Below, one piece after another: positions 23,327 through 33,347 of a stretch of DNA of 64,000 bases. The stretch covers positions 559,434-623,433 of the forward strand of contig NW_022985081.1 of the NCBI RefSeq assembly GCF_010015585.1, written 5' to 3'. Below the pieces are notes generated by a model. It ran no database searches, was not told the DNA's origin, and saw nothing but the letters and a program-made list of their open reading frames with translations. Within the stretch, counting starts at the first letter, position 1, and each line of letters starts with the position of its first letter. The stretch comes from Eremomyces bilateralis CBS 781.70. Lineage: Eukaryota; Ascomycota; Dothideomycetes; Eremomycetales; Eremomycetaceae. A program made the translations under genes and the position numbers.

Positions 23327-24070
23327 ATGCTTACCCGTAACTTCCTCGCCCTCCTCGCCGCCGCCGGCGGCGTCCTCACCGCCCCAGTAGTCGACTCCCG
23401 CTCCCCCGACCCTGCCGCCGCCCCAGAACCCGCCCCCGTCGCCGACCCAACAGACAAACCCGCCGACTACGGCGACTATGGCCAATACGGCAAATACGGC
23501 ACCTACGGCTCCTATCCCCCTCCAGGCAGCTACGAGAAATACGACCCCCCTCCAGGCGGCTACGCAGACTACGGTGCCTACCGCCGCTCTATCCGCGCTC
23601 CGATCCGCCGACGTGATGACTACGGCAACTACGGCGACTACGGCCGCTACGGAGACTACGGCTCGTATCCTCCTCCTGGCAGCTATGACAAATACGACCC
23701 CCCTCCCGGCGGCTACGCGAACTACGGCACCTATCGCCGCTCGGTCCCCGCGCCGGTCGTGAAGCGGGACGACTACGGCAACTACGGTGATTACGGCGGG
23801 TACGGCGACTATGGCTACTATCCTCCTCCGGGCGGGTACGAGAAGTATGAACCTTCTCCGGGTGGATACGCGGACTACGGCGCCTATCGCCGCTCGGTCC
23901 CGGCGCCGGTCGTGAAGCGGGACGACTACGGCAACTATGGTGATTACGGCGGGTACGGCGACTATGGCTACTATCCTCCTCCGGGCGGGTACGACAAGTA
24001 TGATCCTCCTCCAGGTGGATATGCGGACTACGGGAGTTACAAGCGGGAAGCGGAGGCGGCGGAGAACTGA
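23327..24070 (+). CDS. Secreted Kex2-processed Tyr/Gly/Pro repeat protein (candidate RiPP precursor)
   Basis: A single-exon gene of 247 residues. A signal peptide (MLTRNFLALLAAAGGVLTA) is followed by a Pro/Ala/Asp-rich leader to about residue 45. Four repeats then recur every 51 residues. Each has a 39-40-residue core that starts with DDYGNYGDYG-like steps, passes through YPPPGGY and YDPPPGGY, and ends ADYG-x-Y. Dibasic sites flank the cores: RR 86-87, RRR 94-96, RR 137-138, KR 146-147, RR 188-189, KR 197-198 and KR 239-240. Short SVPAPVV-type spacers separate them, and the C terminus after the last KR is EAEAAEN. Kex2 cleavage would release four near-identical Tyr-rich peptides. The layout resembles precursors of Kex2-processed repeat proteins and of fungal RiPPs. 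A structural cell-wall repeat protein is the main alternative. The start at 23327 is the only ATG giving a signal peptide. Confidence 0.8.
   Translation: MLTRNFLALLAAAGGVLTAPVVDSRSPDPAAAPEPAPVADPTDKPADYGDYGQYGKYGTYGSYPPPGSYEKYDPPPGGYADYGAYRRSIRAPIRRRDDYGNYGDYGRYGDYGSYPPPGSYDKYDPPPGGYANYGTYRRSVPAPVVKRDDYGNYGDYGGYGDYGYYPPPGGYEKYEPSPGGYADYGAYRRSVPAPVVKRDDYGNYGDYGGYGDYGYYPPPGGYDKYDPPPGGYADYGSYKREAEAAEN
23462..24046 (+). repeat. Four tandem 153-bp coding repeats
   Basis: In-frame 153-bp units (51 codons) inside the precursor gene. Units 3 and 4 are nearly identical at the nucleotide level over the first part of the core and the SVPAPVVKR spacer, while unit 1 is the most divergent. This suggests recent amplification or homogenisation. 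Confidence 0.85.
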
Positions 24071-24299
24071 GGTACTGACTTGGGGGGCAACCTGAGCGGG
24101 CAGTGGTGGATTTATTGAGAAGGGTGAGATGCGAGATTAGACATGGTGAACGTGACGGAATGACGGGGAAGTAATCGACGAAATGGGTTGATGACATGAT
24201 GATATGGCGCTCCTTAGCATAAGCATGTAGAATTGAGATTTAGGAAATAATATGGATTTAGAATGAGATCAATCCAAAACTATCAACAGTGGCAATACC

Positions 24300-25779
24300 C
24301 TAGGCAGCAAGGACTTTCTCGGACTGAGAAACCCGCTTCTTCTTCCCCTTCTTCGTGGCATTTCGCACCGCGGTGGTGACCGGATCATCCGCGACTTTCG
24401 GTGCCTCAATCGCTGCAGGCTTCTCCGCCTCTTTCTCCTCTGCCACCTTTTCCTCCGCCACTTTCCCCTCCGCCTTGCCCTCCTCTTCCTTCTCTACCTT
24501 TCGAATCGGGAGTTCATCAACGCTCTTCAACTTCGGAGCTTCGAACGTATACCCCAACTTCTCCGCCTCCACCCTCTTCTTCTCACGCCGCTCCTCCTCC
24601 CGCTTGATACGCCGCTCCCACTGCTCGCGTGTCACCGTCGCTTCCAACTTCTTCCGCTCCAGCGTCGCGCGTGGCACGACCTTGAACCGCTTGTTCGCGC
24701 CCTTCCAGAGGTCCTTGTGGACCTGGTCCTTGGGCACGAAGCGCACCTTGAGGATGTGGCCGAAGAGCAGGTAGTTGTTCATGGTCTTGGCGACGATCTC
24801 GGCGACGTCGGCGGAGTGGAATTGCAAGAAGGCGTAGTGCTTGGAGTGGCCGGTCTTTTTGTTGCGGGCCATGCGGAGTTTGTTGATGGTGCCGAATTGG
24901 GAGAAGTAGGCGTGCATCTGCGGCGGGTAGAATCCGTGCGGAATGCGGCTGGGTAGGGTTAGTTTACATCCATACTACAACCACAGTGGAGAGCTTACCC
25001 TATATAAATGGTCCCGGGCTCCTCGTTCCCATTGCTCTTCTTGGCCGACAACTTCTTGAGATCCTCGGAGGTCGGCACCCTGGGTACATCCTCGATGCCA
25101 CCAATCTGCTCGTCCTCTTCGTCCTCGTCCGAGCTGGAGAATCCGGCAAGTAAAGCGGCCGTCTGATCCTCGATTTCGTTATCATCATCGGATGGGAGAG
25201 CAACCTCTTCCTCCTCGGCTTCTGGCTCTGGTTCAGGTTCGGCCTTCTTCGCGCGTTTCGCCGGCTTCGGTTGAGCCTTGGTTTCCACCTTGGTTGCCGC
25301 CTTGGTTTCCGCCTTGGGTGCCGCCTTGGTTTCCACCTTGGTTTCCACCTTGGTTTCCACCTTGGTCGCCGCCTTAGTTGCCGCCTTCTTTACCGGCTTC
25401 TTCTGTTCAACCGCCTTCTCTTTTGGTGCAGGTGCGCTCTTCTCAGGTTCCTTTGGCTCATCATCCCGTGAGAGGTCCGGTTTTGTCATCATCACGCTCT
25501 CGTCGTCCGAGTCCCCCATGTAGTCGCTCGCGCGCTTTCGAGAGCGGGTAGTCGGGCCTTTCGGCTTACCGGCGCCATTGGTTGAAGGAGATGCATTGTT
25601 CTTCCCTTTTGGCTGGGGTTTATTTGGCGTTGTTTTCGTAGGAGCCTTCACATCGCTCTTTGCACGTTTCGTTGGCGGTGGAGCGGAGCCAATGCCTGGG
25701 ACAATTGAGCGATATGTACTTGAATGGAGCTTGAGACGGACTTACTCTTTCGCTTTTTAGAGGAATTTGCTTTATCCAT
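24300..25779 (-). CDS. NOP15: Nucleolar RRM protein Nop15 (NIFK family), ribosome biogenesis
   Basis: Three exons (25779-25746, 25695-24999, 24948-24300; introns of 50 nt each), 459 residues. The N-terminal half is disordered: Lys-rich with a degenerate KVETKVETK/KAATK array, then an acidic Glu/Asp stretch. The single RRM follows with RNP2 (TIYIGRIPHGF, made across the second intron), the signature YFSQFGTINKLRMARNKKTG and RNP1 (KHYAFLQF). After it come the conserved WKGANKRFKVVPR and WERRIKREEERR helices and a Lys-rich tail. Nop15/NIFK acts in 60S pre-ribosome maturation in the nucleolus. Splice sites restore the RRM exactly. It is divergent from the SMN-like gene. Confidence 0.9.
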
Positions 25780-26058
25780 GTTGAAACCTTGGTTGGACTT
25801 GGATGTGTCGAGTATCCTGTATCGCAGTGGAAGTTCTCAGTAGATGTTGGATGGTTGGAAATTCAAAGGGTCGCCAAAATTTTCGAATCCTGCAACAGAG
25901 ACGTCGGATCCCTGCAAGCTTGAATTGTTTGTGCTTTGAAGCCTGAGGCAGCAACTTCCGTCTGGATCCAGTCCAGATTTAGTCCTTGATCACGAGTCCA
26001 ACCATCCAAGCGGTCAACAGAGTTCAACATTCGAAAACAGGCATAAATCATTGTCGAG
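25780..26058. promoter_or_regulatory. Shared divergent promoter of NOP15 and SMN-like gene
   Basis: 279 bp separate the two start codons, so both promoters must overlap here. No clear named box was recognised. Confidence 0.35.
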
Positions 26059-26871
26059 ATGACTTCGATAGATTTAGCAAACGACGATACCTGGGATGAT
26101 ACAGAATTGCAGCGAAGTTGGAACTCCGCTTTCGCCGAATATCAGGCAAGTTTCCCGTCCCCATCACTAGATGGTTCTAACAGCGTCGCAGAAATACCAT
26201 AGCATAGCTGCTAAGGGCGATGACTCAGAAGAGATTCTCAAGGAGTATGATTTGAAAGAAATGCAAGAGAGGTTGCAGGCTCTTCAAGGGTACTAAACCC
26301 GTACTCTTCAATGTCAAAGCCAAGGTTGACGAGAATCAGAAATGAGGATAAGGTCTCGGAATCGGACCAGCCGCTGAATGAAATGCCTGTTAAAGCTGAG
26401 GAAGAGGAAATGGTGGCATCTGGACAACGAGATGCTCAAGTTGAACATGTATGAGGACCCCTGCCTCATTGTCCTTATCCTGAATCCGTCCGACAACCCA
26501 GAGCTAGAAATGCATAGCTAACCTTTGTTTAGGTGAACGGAACCACAGGACAACCTGATACTTTCACGTTGAAGGATGCAACAGCGGCCACGAACTCGGT
26601 AGGACCAGCGAGCGGTACAATGAGTCTTCCTAGTAAGTACAACTCCGCCCTGTCATACGTCCCTTAGCTCAAGGGAAAGGGCAACATGTTCCAGAGATCT
26701 AACTATGTCACAGATATCTCCGACCAAAATGTGAAACAGATGCTTATGTCTTGGTACTGGGCAGGCTACTACACAGGTCTGTACGAGGGACAGCAGCAGG
26801 CGTCTAAAGCAGGCGAGTTGAAGCAATCAGACGCCCCTGGTGCAGACCAAGGTCCTACGAACGGTGGGTGA
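26059..26871 (+). CDS. Survival-motor-neuron-like protein (SMN/Yab8)
   Basis: Five small exons (26059-26145, 26192-26289, 26340-26448, 26533-26632, 26714-26871), 183 residues. The N terminus has the Gemin2-binding pattern (DDTWDDTELQRSWNSAFAEY, then KYHSIAAKG). The middle is low complexity. The C terminus holds the YG box (LMSWYWAGYYTGLYEGQ), the oligomerisation motif of SMN. There is no obvious Tudor domain, as in the short fission-yeast type. The first intron starts with GCAAGT rather than GT, a GC-AG intron. The last intron uses the acceptor at 26713 behind a CTAAC branch site; this restores frame and the YG box. The second intron (26290-26339) is the least certain. SMN assembles Sm cores of spliceosomal snRNPs. 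Confidence 0.85.
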
Positions 26872-27934
26872 GACGAACAGCGGCAGGCTCTTGGAGAGCC
26901 GATTAAATCTTCTATTACGGAGCTACGGTGTTCGCACGGCGATCAACGGAATGCTCCGCGGTGCTCAGATGCAGGGACGAGTTGAGACAGACGGCGGTTC
27001 CCTACGAACTGAGCAACAGCGTTGTCACACTAAGGTATCTCATCATGAGGAAATCAATTCCTGGACAAGCGCCATGGAAGGGAACGACGCGTAAGTGGGC
27101 ATGGCGAAGCAACGACCCTACAAAGGATATGCAGTCGTTCAGGGATGGGGGAGGAGTGCGGTGCGGCTCTGCCCTGCGCGAATAGTACCAAACCGACAGG
27201 ATATCAGCCATCCGCTCCTTCAATAGCAGCTCGAACATCAATAATAATCAAATCTCGCGCCAATATGCTAATTCAACAGGTGACGGCCACCGTTTATTTT
27301 TGCTGTCACTCCTTGGCGGTGCTGGGCGAAGATGGCGCATGCGCGACGAGCTCTGCGACGCACTTGAGACACTTCATCCCGCATCCCCAAACTCTTCCCA
27401 CACAACAACTGTGAGAGCCACCCTCATCCGCCCCATCCTCGCGCGCGCTGAACAGGACGGCTGCCCATGAAAATCGATGTAGAATTCAAGGAATGTATCT
27501 CGGAAAAAGTCAATCCGAGCAGCGACAACGCCATGTTTCGTGATGGAGCCCCTTCGAACCGGCCCCTTCGACAGGAGGCCAATTTCAATGCTGAATTTAA
27601 GTCACCGCGTTTCCAATCTTGAGATGTTTTTGTCGTCTCGTTTTCCTCATCGTCTTCGTTGTCGTATTCCATAATCGTCTCTTTTCCAGTTTCTGCCGTT
27701 CGCATTTTTCCATTCTCCTTGGGCCGGCCCTCACTACGTGTCGTTCGATCATTCAATTCTACATCCAGCAACGGACATTAATCGATACCCTATCTCACGC
27801 ATACCACAAGTTCGAAAGATACCCGCAGAGCGGCATCGTCGATCGTTTTCAATTCGTTGTATCTCTACTATTCCTACGCAAATCGAGGTTTCCAACCCAT
27901 TCTACCATATCCCATCCCGAAACCGATAGCCAGA
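26872..27934. other. Intergenic region
   Basis: About 1.06 kb. A 115-codon minus-strand ORF (27424-27771) and others lack any signal. The last 150 bp form the presumed leader of the cupredoxin gene. Confidence 0.45.
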
Positions 27935-28877
27935 ATGAAGAGCATCTCCATCCTCGCCAGCCTGGTTGCGGTGGCCGCTGCCGGCAACCATCATAAACCG
28001 CCAGCAAACCCTCATGCTGCAGCATATCCCGCCGCGAACCCCCCGCCTGCGCAAGCCGCAGCAGCTCAGGGGAATGTCCACACCGTATGCTACCCAACTC
28101 CCTATTCAACATAAAAGTACTGACATGATAAGATCGTCGTCGGCGGCACCAAACCCCCCGCCGACCCTGCCGGCACCCCCACCCCTAACCTCGCCTTCAC
28201 TCCCCCATCTATTCAAGCCGCCCCGGGAGACATCGTGCGCTTCGAATTCCTCCAAACCAACCACACCGTCACCCAATCCACCTTCGCGCAGCCTTGCGCC
28301 CCCATGCCCGGCGGCAAGGACTCCGGGTTCCTCCCCAACCCCGACGGCACCACTCCTGGACCTACCTTCGACTTCACCGTCGCCTCCACCGACGCCGTCT
28401 GGATGTTCTGCGCCCAGGGACCCCACTGCTCCAAGGGCATGGTCTTCGCCATCAACGCGGCTGCTACCGGAGAGAAGACCTTCGAGGCATATAAGGCGCT
28501 CGCTCTGGGGAGCGCCAACGGCACAGGGCAGGCGGCGGGCGGGCAGGCGACGGGCGGGCTGTTGGCAGGGACGCCAGCGCCGGCGCAGTCGAGTACGGTG
28601 ACGTTGGTGGCGACGAGCGTTGCGGTGGCAGATCCGGGAGCGGCGACGGGAGCAGCGACGGGAGCGGCGGCGGCGCCGAGTGGTTCTGTGGCGCAGGGCC
28701 AGGGAACAACGCCAGGGGGCCAGCCGTGTGCATGCAGTTGTTTGTGTGGGGTGAATTCGTTTCCGCCGGAGGTTGGGCAGGGGATGTTTGGTGGGTTTTT
28801 GGGTAAGTGGTGATGGTGATGGTCGGTATACAAGGAAATACTGACTCGGTATAGGTCAATTGCCATCGACTCCTTGA
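27935..28877 (+). CDS. Secreted cupredoxin-domain protein
   Basis: Three exons (27935-28084, 28133-28802, 28855-28877; introns 48 and 52 nt), 280 residues. The signal peptide is SISILASLVAVAAAG, followed by a His/Pro/Ala-rich segment with HH and NPH. The single cupredoxin domain runs from about IVVGG to VFAINAA. Potential copper ligands are His in TNHTVTQSTF and Cys, His and Met in FCAQGPHCSKGM, the usual plastocyanin-like order. The C-terminal half is low complexity (Gly/Ala/Thr), followed by a Cys-rich CACSCLCG patch. Similar fungal extracellular serine-rich or plantacyanin-like proteins are secreted in sporulation or host contact; the role here is unknown. The third exon adds only seven codons and is weaker. 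Confidence 0.82.
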
Positions 28878-29417
28878 GGTTGCGTGGAGGCTCTCAGTGC
28901 TTGCGCTGCATTGCTCGCTGGTGAAAGGAGGCTGCGTTGGCAGTGATGGATGTCTAGCCGGTTCCGTTGGTGGTATCTAGACGGCTCTTATTTTCTTGTA
29001 CGCTTCAATAATATCCTGCATGAGGCGCTGTTCAGGGTTATGCATCAGAAGGTTTGCAGATTTTCCGGGGTTTCGAAAACCTAGATCATAGTTTGTAGAA
29101 ACAAATGGCAGAAAATACATCGGACATTGATGTCACCATATATGCTTGAGTTTGGAGGTTCTGGATTTGAGGGTGTGGTAGGAGACTGGATGGGTCTTAC
29201 AGTACTTAGATAACGAAAGCCCATCATGGACTTCCCTGTAGGACCACTTCAAAGCGTCGATGCAATATGAAGGATTATGATTCCGATAGTATTATTCTGC
29301 TATGAGTGTCTCCGTCGCCCCAGCCATAGCACCAAGCTTACTTCACCATAATCATCTCGAATACCCATATGCACCTTCGCTAATATCCAGACGCCCAACA
29401 TCGCCCCTCGTCCTCAC
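28878..29417. other. Convergent intergenic region
   Basis: 540 bp between convergent genes, relatively A/T-rich, with no supported feature. Confidence 0.5.
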
Positions 29418-29735
29418 TTATTTCTTCGACCCTCCCGCCGCCGCCGCTGCTGCCTTTTTCGCCTCCGCCGCCTCCTGCTTCGCTCTCATGATCGCGGCCT
29501 GATCCTCCTTGGTGCGCTGAAATTGGGTGCCCGATTGCTATCCGGACGTTAGAAAACCGGCACGGATCTATGCAGCGTCATCGATGACATACCGTGTTCT
29601 TCGACTTCTACACAAGGCCAGGGATTAGTAACGGCACGGGAAGTGCGCATGTCCAGACTACGTGGTCCTTACCGTGTTTCCTGCCGCCTTGAGGTTTTTC
29701 GCGCGGGCTTCATCGCGTTGGTTGCCTCGTGCCAT
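29418..29735 (-). CDS. Small EDRK-rich factor (SERF/4F5) family protein
   Basis: A tiny three-exon gene: 29735-29673, a 15-nt micro-exon 29607-29593, and 29537-29418, giving 65 residues. The first exon is MARGNQRDEARAKNLKAAGN + T. The micro-exon supplies exactly KSKNT, and the last exon continues QSGTQFQRTKEDQAAIMRA and ends Ala/Lys-rich. This is the complete 4F5 signature (RGNQRD...K...K). The family binds nucleic acids and, in animals, promotes amyloid aggregation; the fungal role is unclear. Splice sites around the micro-exon are GTAAGG...GTAG and GTATGT...ATAG. Without it the conserved motif would be broken, so I trust it. Confidence 0.9.
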
Positions 29736-31154
29736 GATGAGAAAAGGTATGGGATCTGGAGGGGTACTACGGATCGAAACTTGGTGGATAGCTAGGCGCC
29801 GAGATATGTTTGGGTGTTCGGAGACACGAATGGTTGTTTCGAGTTCGACGATGTCGCTGTTCAAAGTTCAGAGTGTGCTGAGTGGTGAGGATCAGATTGA
29901 AGAACATGAAGGCCAAAGATAAAAATAGCGGCGGCACGTGCTTCGGCCAGGCCTGGCGGTCTGGTCGACGGCGGTACCAGAGCCGCTTGCACCACCGACA
30001 TCACTCCTCTGATCATTCTAATTAACCATCATCAGTTCTGAGTATTCAAGCTCGCGAGATTGGTCTTGAAAATCCGTACGGCTGTGATCGGTAAAGAGGA
30101 CGGACAATATATGCCAGGCTATCCTCCTTTGGTCATGCCTGTTATGTTGATGAATGGCTCAACTGGTCTCTCCTGAGTCTCATCTGGTGATGCTGGAGCC
30201 TCACAGCGTTACCCGTATGAAGTAGTTGCGCTCGTTTTGTCTTGTATCACGATCTCTCTCACTATCCGCTTCATTGTCGCGTTTCCAGAGTTCCAGAGAA
30301 TGTCTTGTACCTGTTCTTGGCGATACGATTGGTGCTGGGCGCCCGTCATTCGTTCGGTCGTTTCAGATCAACTTGAAACAACCTTGCCAACGCCTCCGTT
30401 CATCCCCTGATCTATCTCTCCCATTCCCATCTGTTGGCTGGCGATTCTCCATTTCCACCCCTGGACATCTGCAGCATCCCTCAAGGTTGGTTTGGCCGTA
30501 TCCAGTGCTTTTTTCGTGTCGTCGCATCTTTCAAGCGCGCTTCGAGACTTTCGGGCAGCAAGTCGCTACCTCTCCTGCAGTGATGGTCTTCTCCAAACCG
30601 GGTGGAGGTGATGTTGTTGGATACCCCAAAGTCGCTTCTCCGCCTCACGATAGATATGGAATAGGATCCTGGTAATACGATCCAACGCTCGTTGCGGAAC
30701 CAGCCAGTGACAGCGGAGATTGAAGTGCTGTCAGAACATTTTCGCGACGCACAGATCAATAGGACTGTGATTGAATCGCGATCGGCACATATTTCACTTT
30801 AGGAACCTCCGCTGCCCTATTGTAGTTCACCTTCACTTTTCAACTTCTTTTCTTTCTATTCAGCTATTGAGGTGAATCTTCCATTGTGGTCGTTTCCTAT
30901 TGTCGTTGCCTTATTATCTTTCGTTGATCGAATTGTCAATCCAGTCGGCTTCAGAACGACATTAACACTTTCTCCCATTCTTCATTCAACCCCTCACTCC
31001 CTCCACCATATAAATTCCTCTCAGGAACACTTAAACATCTATCAACTCGATCAACTTAGCAGAAGTCTGCGGTTTTACCAACACTCGACGTGTACAAAAC
31101 GTGATATACCATCACACTCTTCTTCTAATCCAACTTCAATCGAAGCCCGGCAAA
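29736..31154. other. Long intergenic region upstream of DUF7598 gene
   Basis: About 1.4 kb. A 149-codon ORF (30226-30675) has no family signal and is probably chance. The last 300 bp before 31155 are pyrimidine-rich with a TATAAAT-like site near 31008, fitting a promoter and leader. Confidence 0.4.
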
Positions 31155-32240
31155 ATGGGTCTCAACAGCAAGTCACTGGCTGGTCCAGGTTACATCATTC
31201 TCAATGTCCTCCGTGGCATGAACATCATCGCGCTTCTGTCCGTCGTCACGGCATCCGTGGTGATGCTAATCAAGACATTCGTTGTCTCCAAGGTACTTCG
31301 ACCGTGATATTGTTTCGGACTGAAACTAACATGACCAGTTCTTCTTCTTCGACGCAGTCACCCATGTCCTACGCGCTTCGGTTTGCTTGTTCCTCATCGT
31401 CTCCGAGATTGGACTCTTCCGACCGTACTTTGCACGCAACTGGCCGCTCCTCAGCCCGAAACATGGATTTGTCTTCCTGGCTTGCCTCATGATGGCAATC
31501 GGCGTCAACATCCTCGGGAATCTGAATAAGGAGGCAACGAGCCAGGAATCAATTGGTCTTGCTTTCTGGAGGATCGTCATTGGGTCAGGTATTGTCGTCT
31601 TGGTCATTGGGGTCTTCAATTTGGTGGCGGTATGTTTTATCCCTCCAATATCTCCTATACCGCTAACCATGTACAGAGCTACCTCTTCCGTGACAGGGGC
31701 CTCAAGGTCTCCGCCAGACGAATCCGCTCTCACGGCGCAGTCGCACTGAGCAACGCCGAAGCGGAACGCGCACACCTCGAGACCGCCATGATGTCCCCCC
31801 ACCCCTCCTCCAAGAACCTCAACATCGCCACCAGCTTCACGGGCTGCGATTCCTCCATCAAATCATACAAGTCCCCCACCCAGAAATCCCCCAGCCCCAA
31901 ACGCGCCACCTTTAAGAACTTCTCCGCCGCGAAGACCTTCCGTGCCGCCCGCGCCAGCATTCTCCCTAGCTACCACAGCCGCGTCGAACGGGCCGCGATT
32001 GATGCCGCCGAGGCCAAGTCACCATCCTACCACCCCAGGGAACCAATCTCGCCAGCCAGCTCGCGGTACAGCCGGACGACCAGTGGAAGGGATGCGCACG
32101 GTCGCGAGCGGGAACGGGACATGGAGATCTCCATGCCGCTGAATGTGAACCCGCAGTTTGCGCATCTGCTAAAGCCAGATTTAGCGCATCATCCGAGCCA
32201 GCGGAGAGGCGAGACGACGTCGCCTGGCGGATGGGTCTGA
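31155..32240 (+). CDS. DUF7598 family four-helix membrane protein
   Basis: Three exons (31155-31292, 31339-31629, 31677-32240; introns 46 and 47 nt, both phase 0), 330 residues. Four membrane helices form the first half: YIILNVLRGMNIIALLSVV, ASVCLFLIVSEIGLF, FVFLACLMMAIGVNILG and IVIGSGIVVLVIGVFNLVA. The connecting motifs FFFFDAVTH, FARNWPLLSPKHG and LGNLNKE are typical of this fungus-specific family. The second half is cytosolic, Ser/Arg-rich and disordered. No molecular function is known for the family. Junctions were set by the transmembrane pattern. Confidence 0.85.
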
Positions 32241-32544
32241 GGGTTACTGGAACGACAATGGGTTTTCTGAGCGTAAATAGGAGTTTGAGGGACACGGCGT
32301 TTCAAGGAGAGTCAAGGAACGGATAACGAAGCGGGATTCGGAGTTTCTGCTCTCTGATCTCTAATGATGCTGCTCATTTGTACAGCCACTCTCCTTTGAT
32401 GATGTACACGCCTCCGAGAGGCTTTAGCGGGATGATACCCGGTTCGCTCCTTGGACCAAAATGATAGGTACACAAGTCTATATGATCGTACAGTGCCTCC
32501 AACTTTTGCATGCCCAACGTAACAAAACTCTCTTCATAACCATT
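32241..32544. other. Convergent 3' region
   Basis: 304 bp between the convergent DUF7598 and mS23 genes; 3' UTRs only. Confidence 0.45.
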
Positions 32545-33347
32545 CTACATCGCCTTCTCCTTCCCCTCCCCTTCCTCCGCAACACTCCCCTCTCCCTCCA
32601 CCCCTTCTCCCTCCACCTCATCCGGCACCGCACTATAACTATTCTGCACCGCCCGATCCAGCCGGGCAATCTGCTGCTCGGCCCAGTACTTCCACCCGGT
32701 ATACGCGGTATCCTCGAGGATCTCGCCCACCTCCAGCGGACCCAGCCCGAAGTACGCGCCCGTGTGCAGCGCCTCCTCGTGTGCGACCCGCCGCTCGATG
32801 TCTTCGTCGTGGCGCACGCGGTAGAACTCCTTGCGCGCGATGTCATAGGCTTGATATTTGGGGAGTTTGGGGGGCCCGCGGTGGAGGTAGAGCCAACGCT
32901 GGATGACGCTGTGGAAGATAACTCGTTAGCTTGTCGAGTCGTAATACGTCTTCCCCGCATACTCGTATCCTCAAAAACATGCTCTACGAATGAATAAAGA
33001 ACTCACCTCTCCCCATCCGTCGGTCGTCCCGCCTGTACCACCCCCGTACTCCAGTCCCACCCCTCATTCCGCCCATCCCCCTCCAATACAACCCTCGGCC
33101 TCGCCAGCTCCCACGGATGATCCCCAAAGAACTCTTCCCGCATCTTGTCCTCCCGGTAGGCGATGGGCAGCGGCATGAACATCTTGCTTTTCTTGCCCGA
33201 GCGCTTCTGCGGGCGAACGAGCGCTTGGGACGGGGGGAAGGCGGACGCGATGGCGAACCAGGGGGGGAGCGATTTGGCGCGGCCGGAGGTGAAGAGGGAG
33301 TGGGCAGTGGGGAGGACAGAGAGGGGGCGGTGGTCGATGCGGCCCAT
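32545..33347 (-). CDS. RSM25: Mitochondrial small ribosomal subunit protein mS23 (Rsm25)
   Basis: Two exons (33347-33007, 32908-32545; 98-nt intron, phase 2), 234 residues. The start MGRIDHRPLSVLPTAHSLF and the blocks PPWFAIASAFPPSQALVRP, KMFMPLPIAYREDKMREEFF, GDHPWELARPRVVLE, ARKEFYRVRHDEDIERRVA and EEALHTGAYFGLGPLEVGE match fungal 37S protein S25/mS23. The direct join gives DGESVIQRW, which agrees with the family. A possible extra mini-exon inside the intron was tested and does not keep frame. The C terminus is Glu/Gly-rich and extended. The gene is divergent from a PPR gene 439 bp away. Confidence 0.88.

Noticed and set aside
2206-24070. Extending the candidate peptide cluster to include the DUF3468 regulator, PLC-like protein and CCP1
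   Set aside because: Conserved housekeeping genes (DAD2, SGO1, CCP1) lie between; there is no evidence of a larger cluster.
23266-24197. Minus-strand ORFs antisense to the repeat precursor
   Set aside because: His/Arg/Ser-rich mirror of the tandem repeats; no independent evidence.
30226-30675. 149-codon ORF upstream of the DUF7598 gene
   Set aside because: No family signal, no conserved start, interrupted surroundings.
32910-33005. Possible mini-exon (YAGKTYYDST-like reading) inside the mS23 intron
   Set aside because: No AG acceptor keeps frame with the phase-2 donor; the direct join gives the family sequence.
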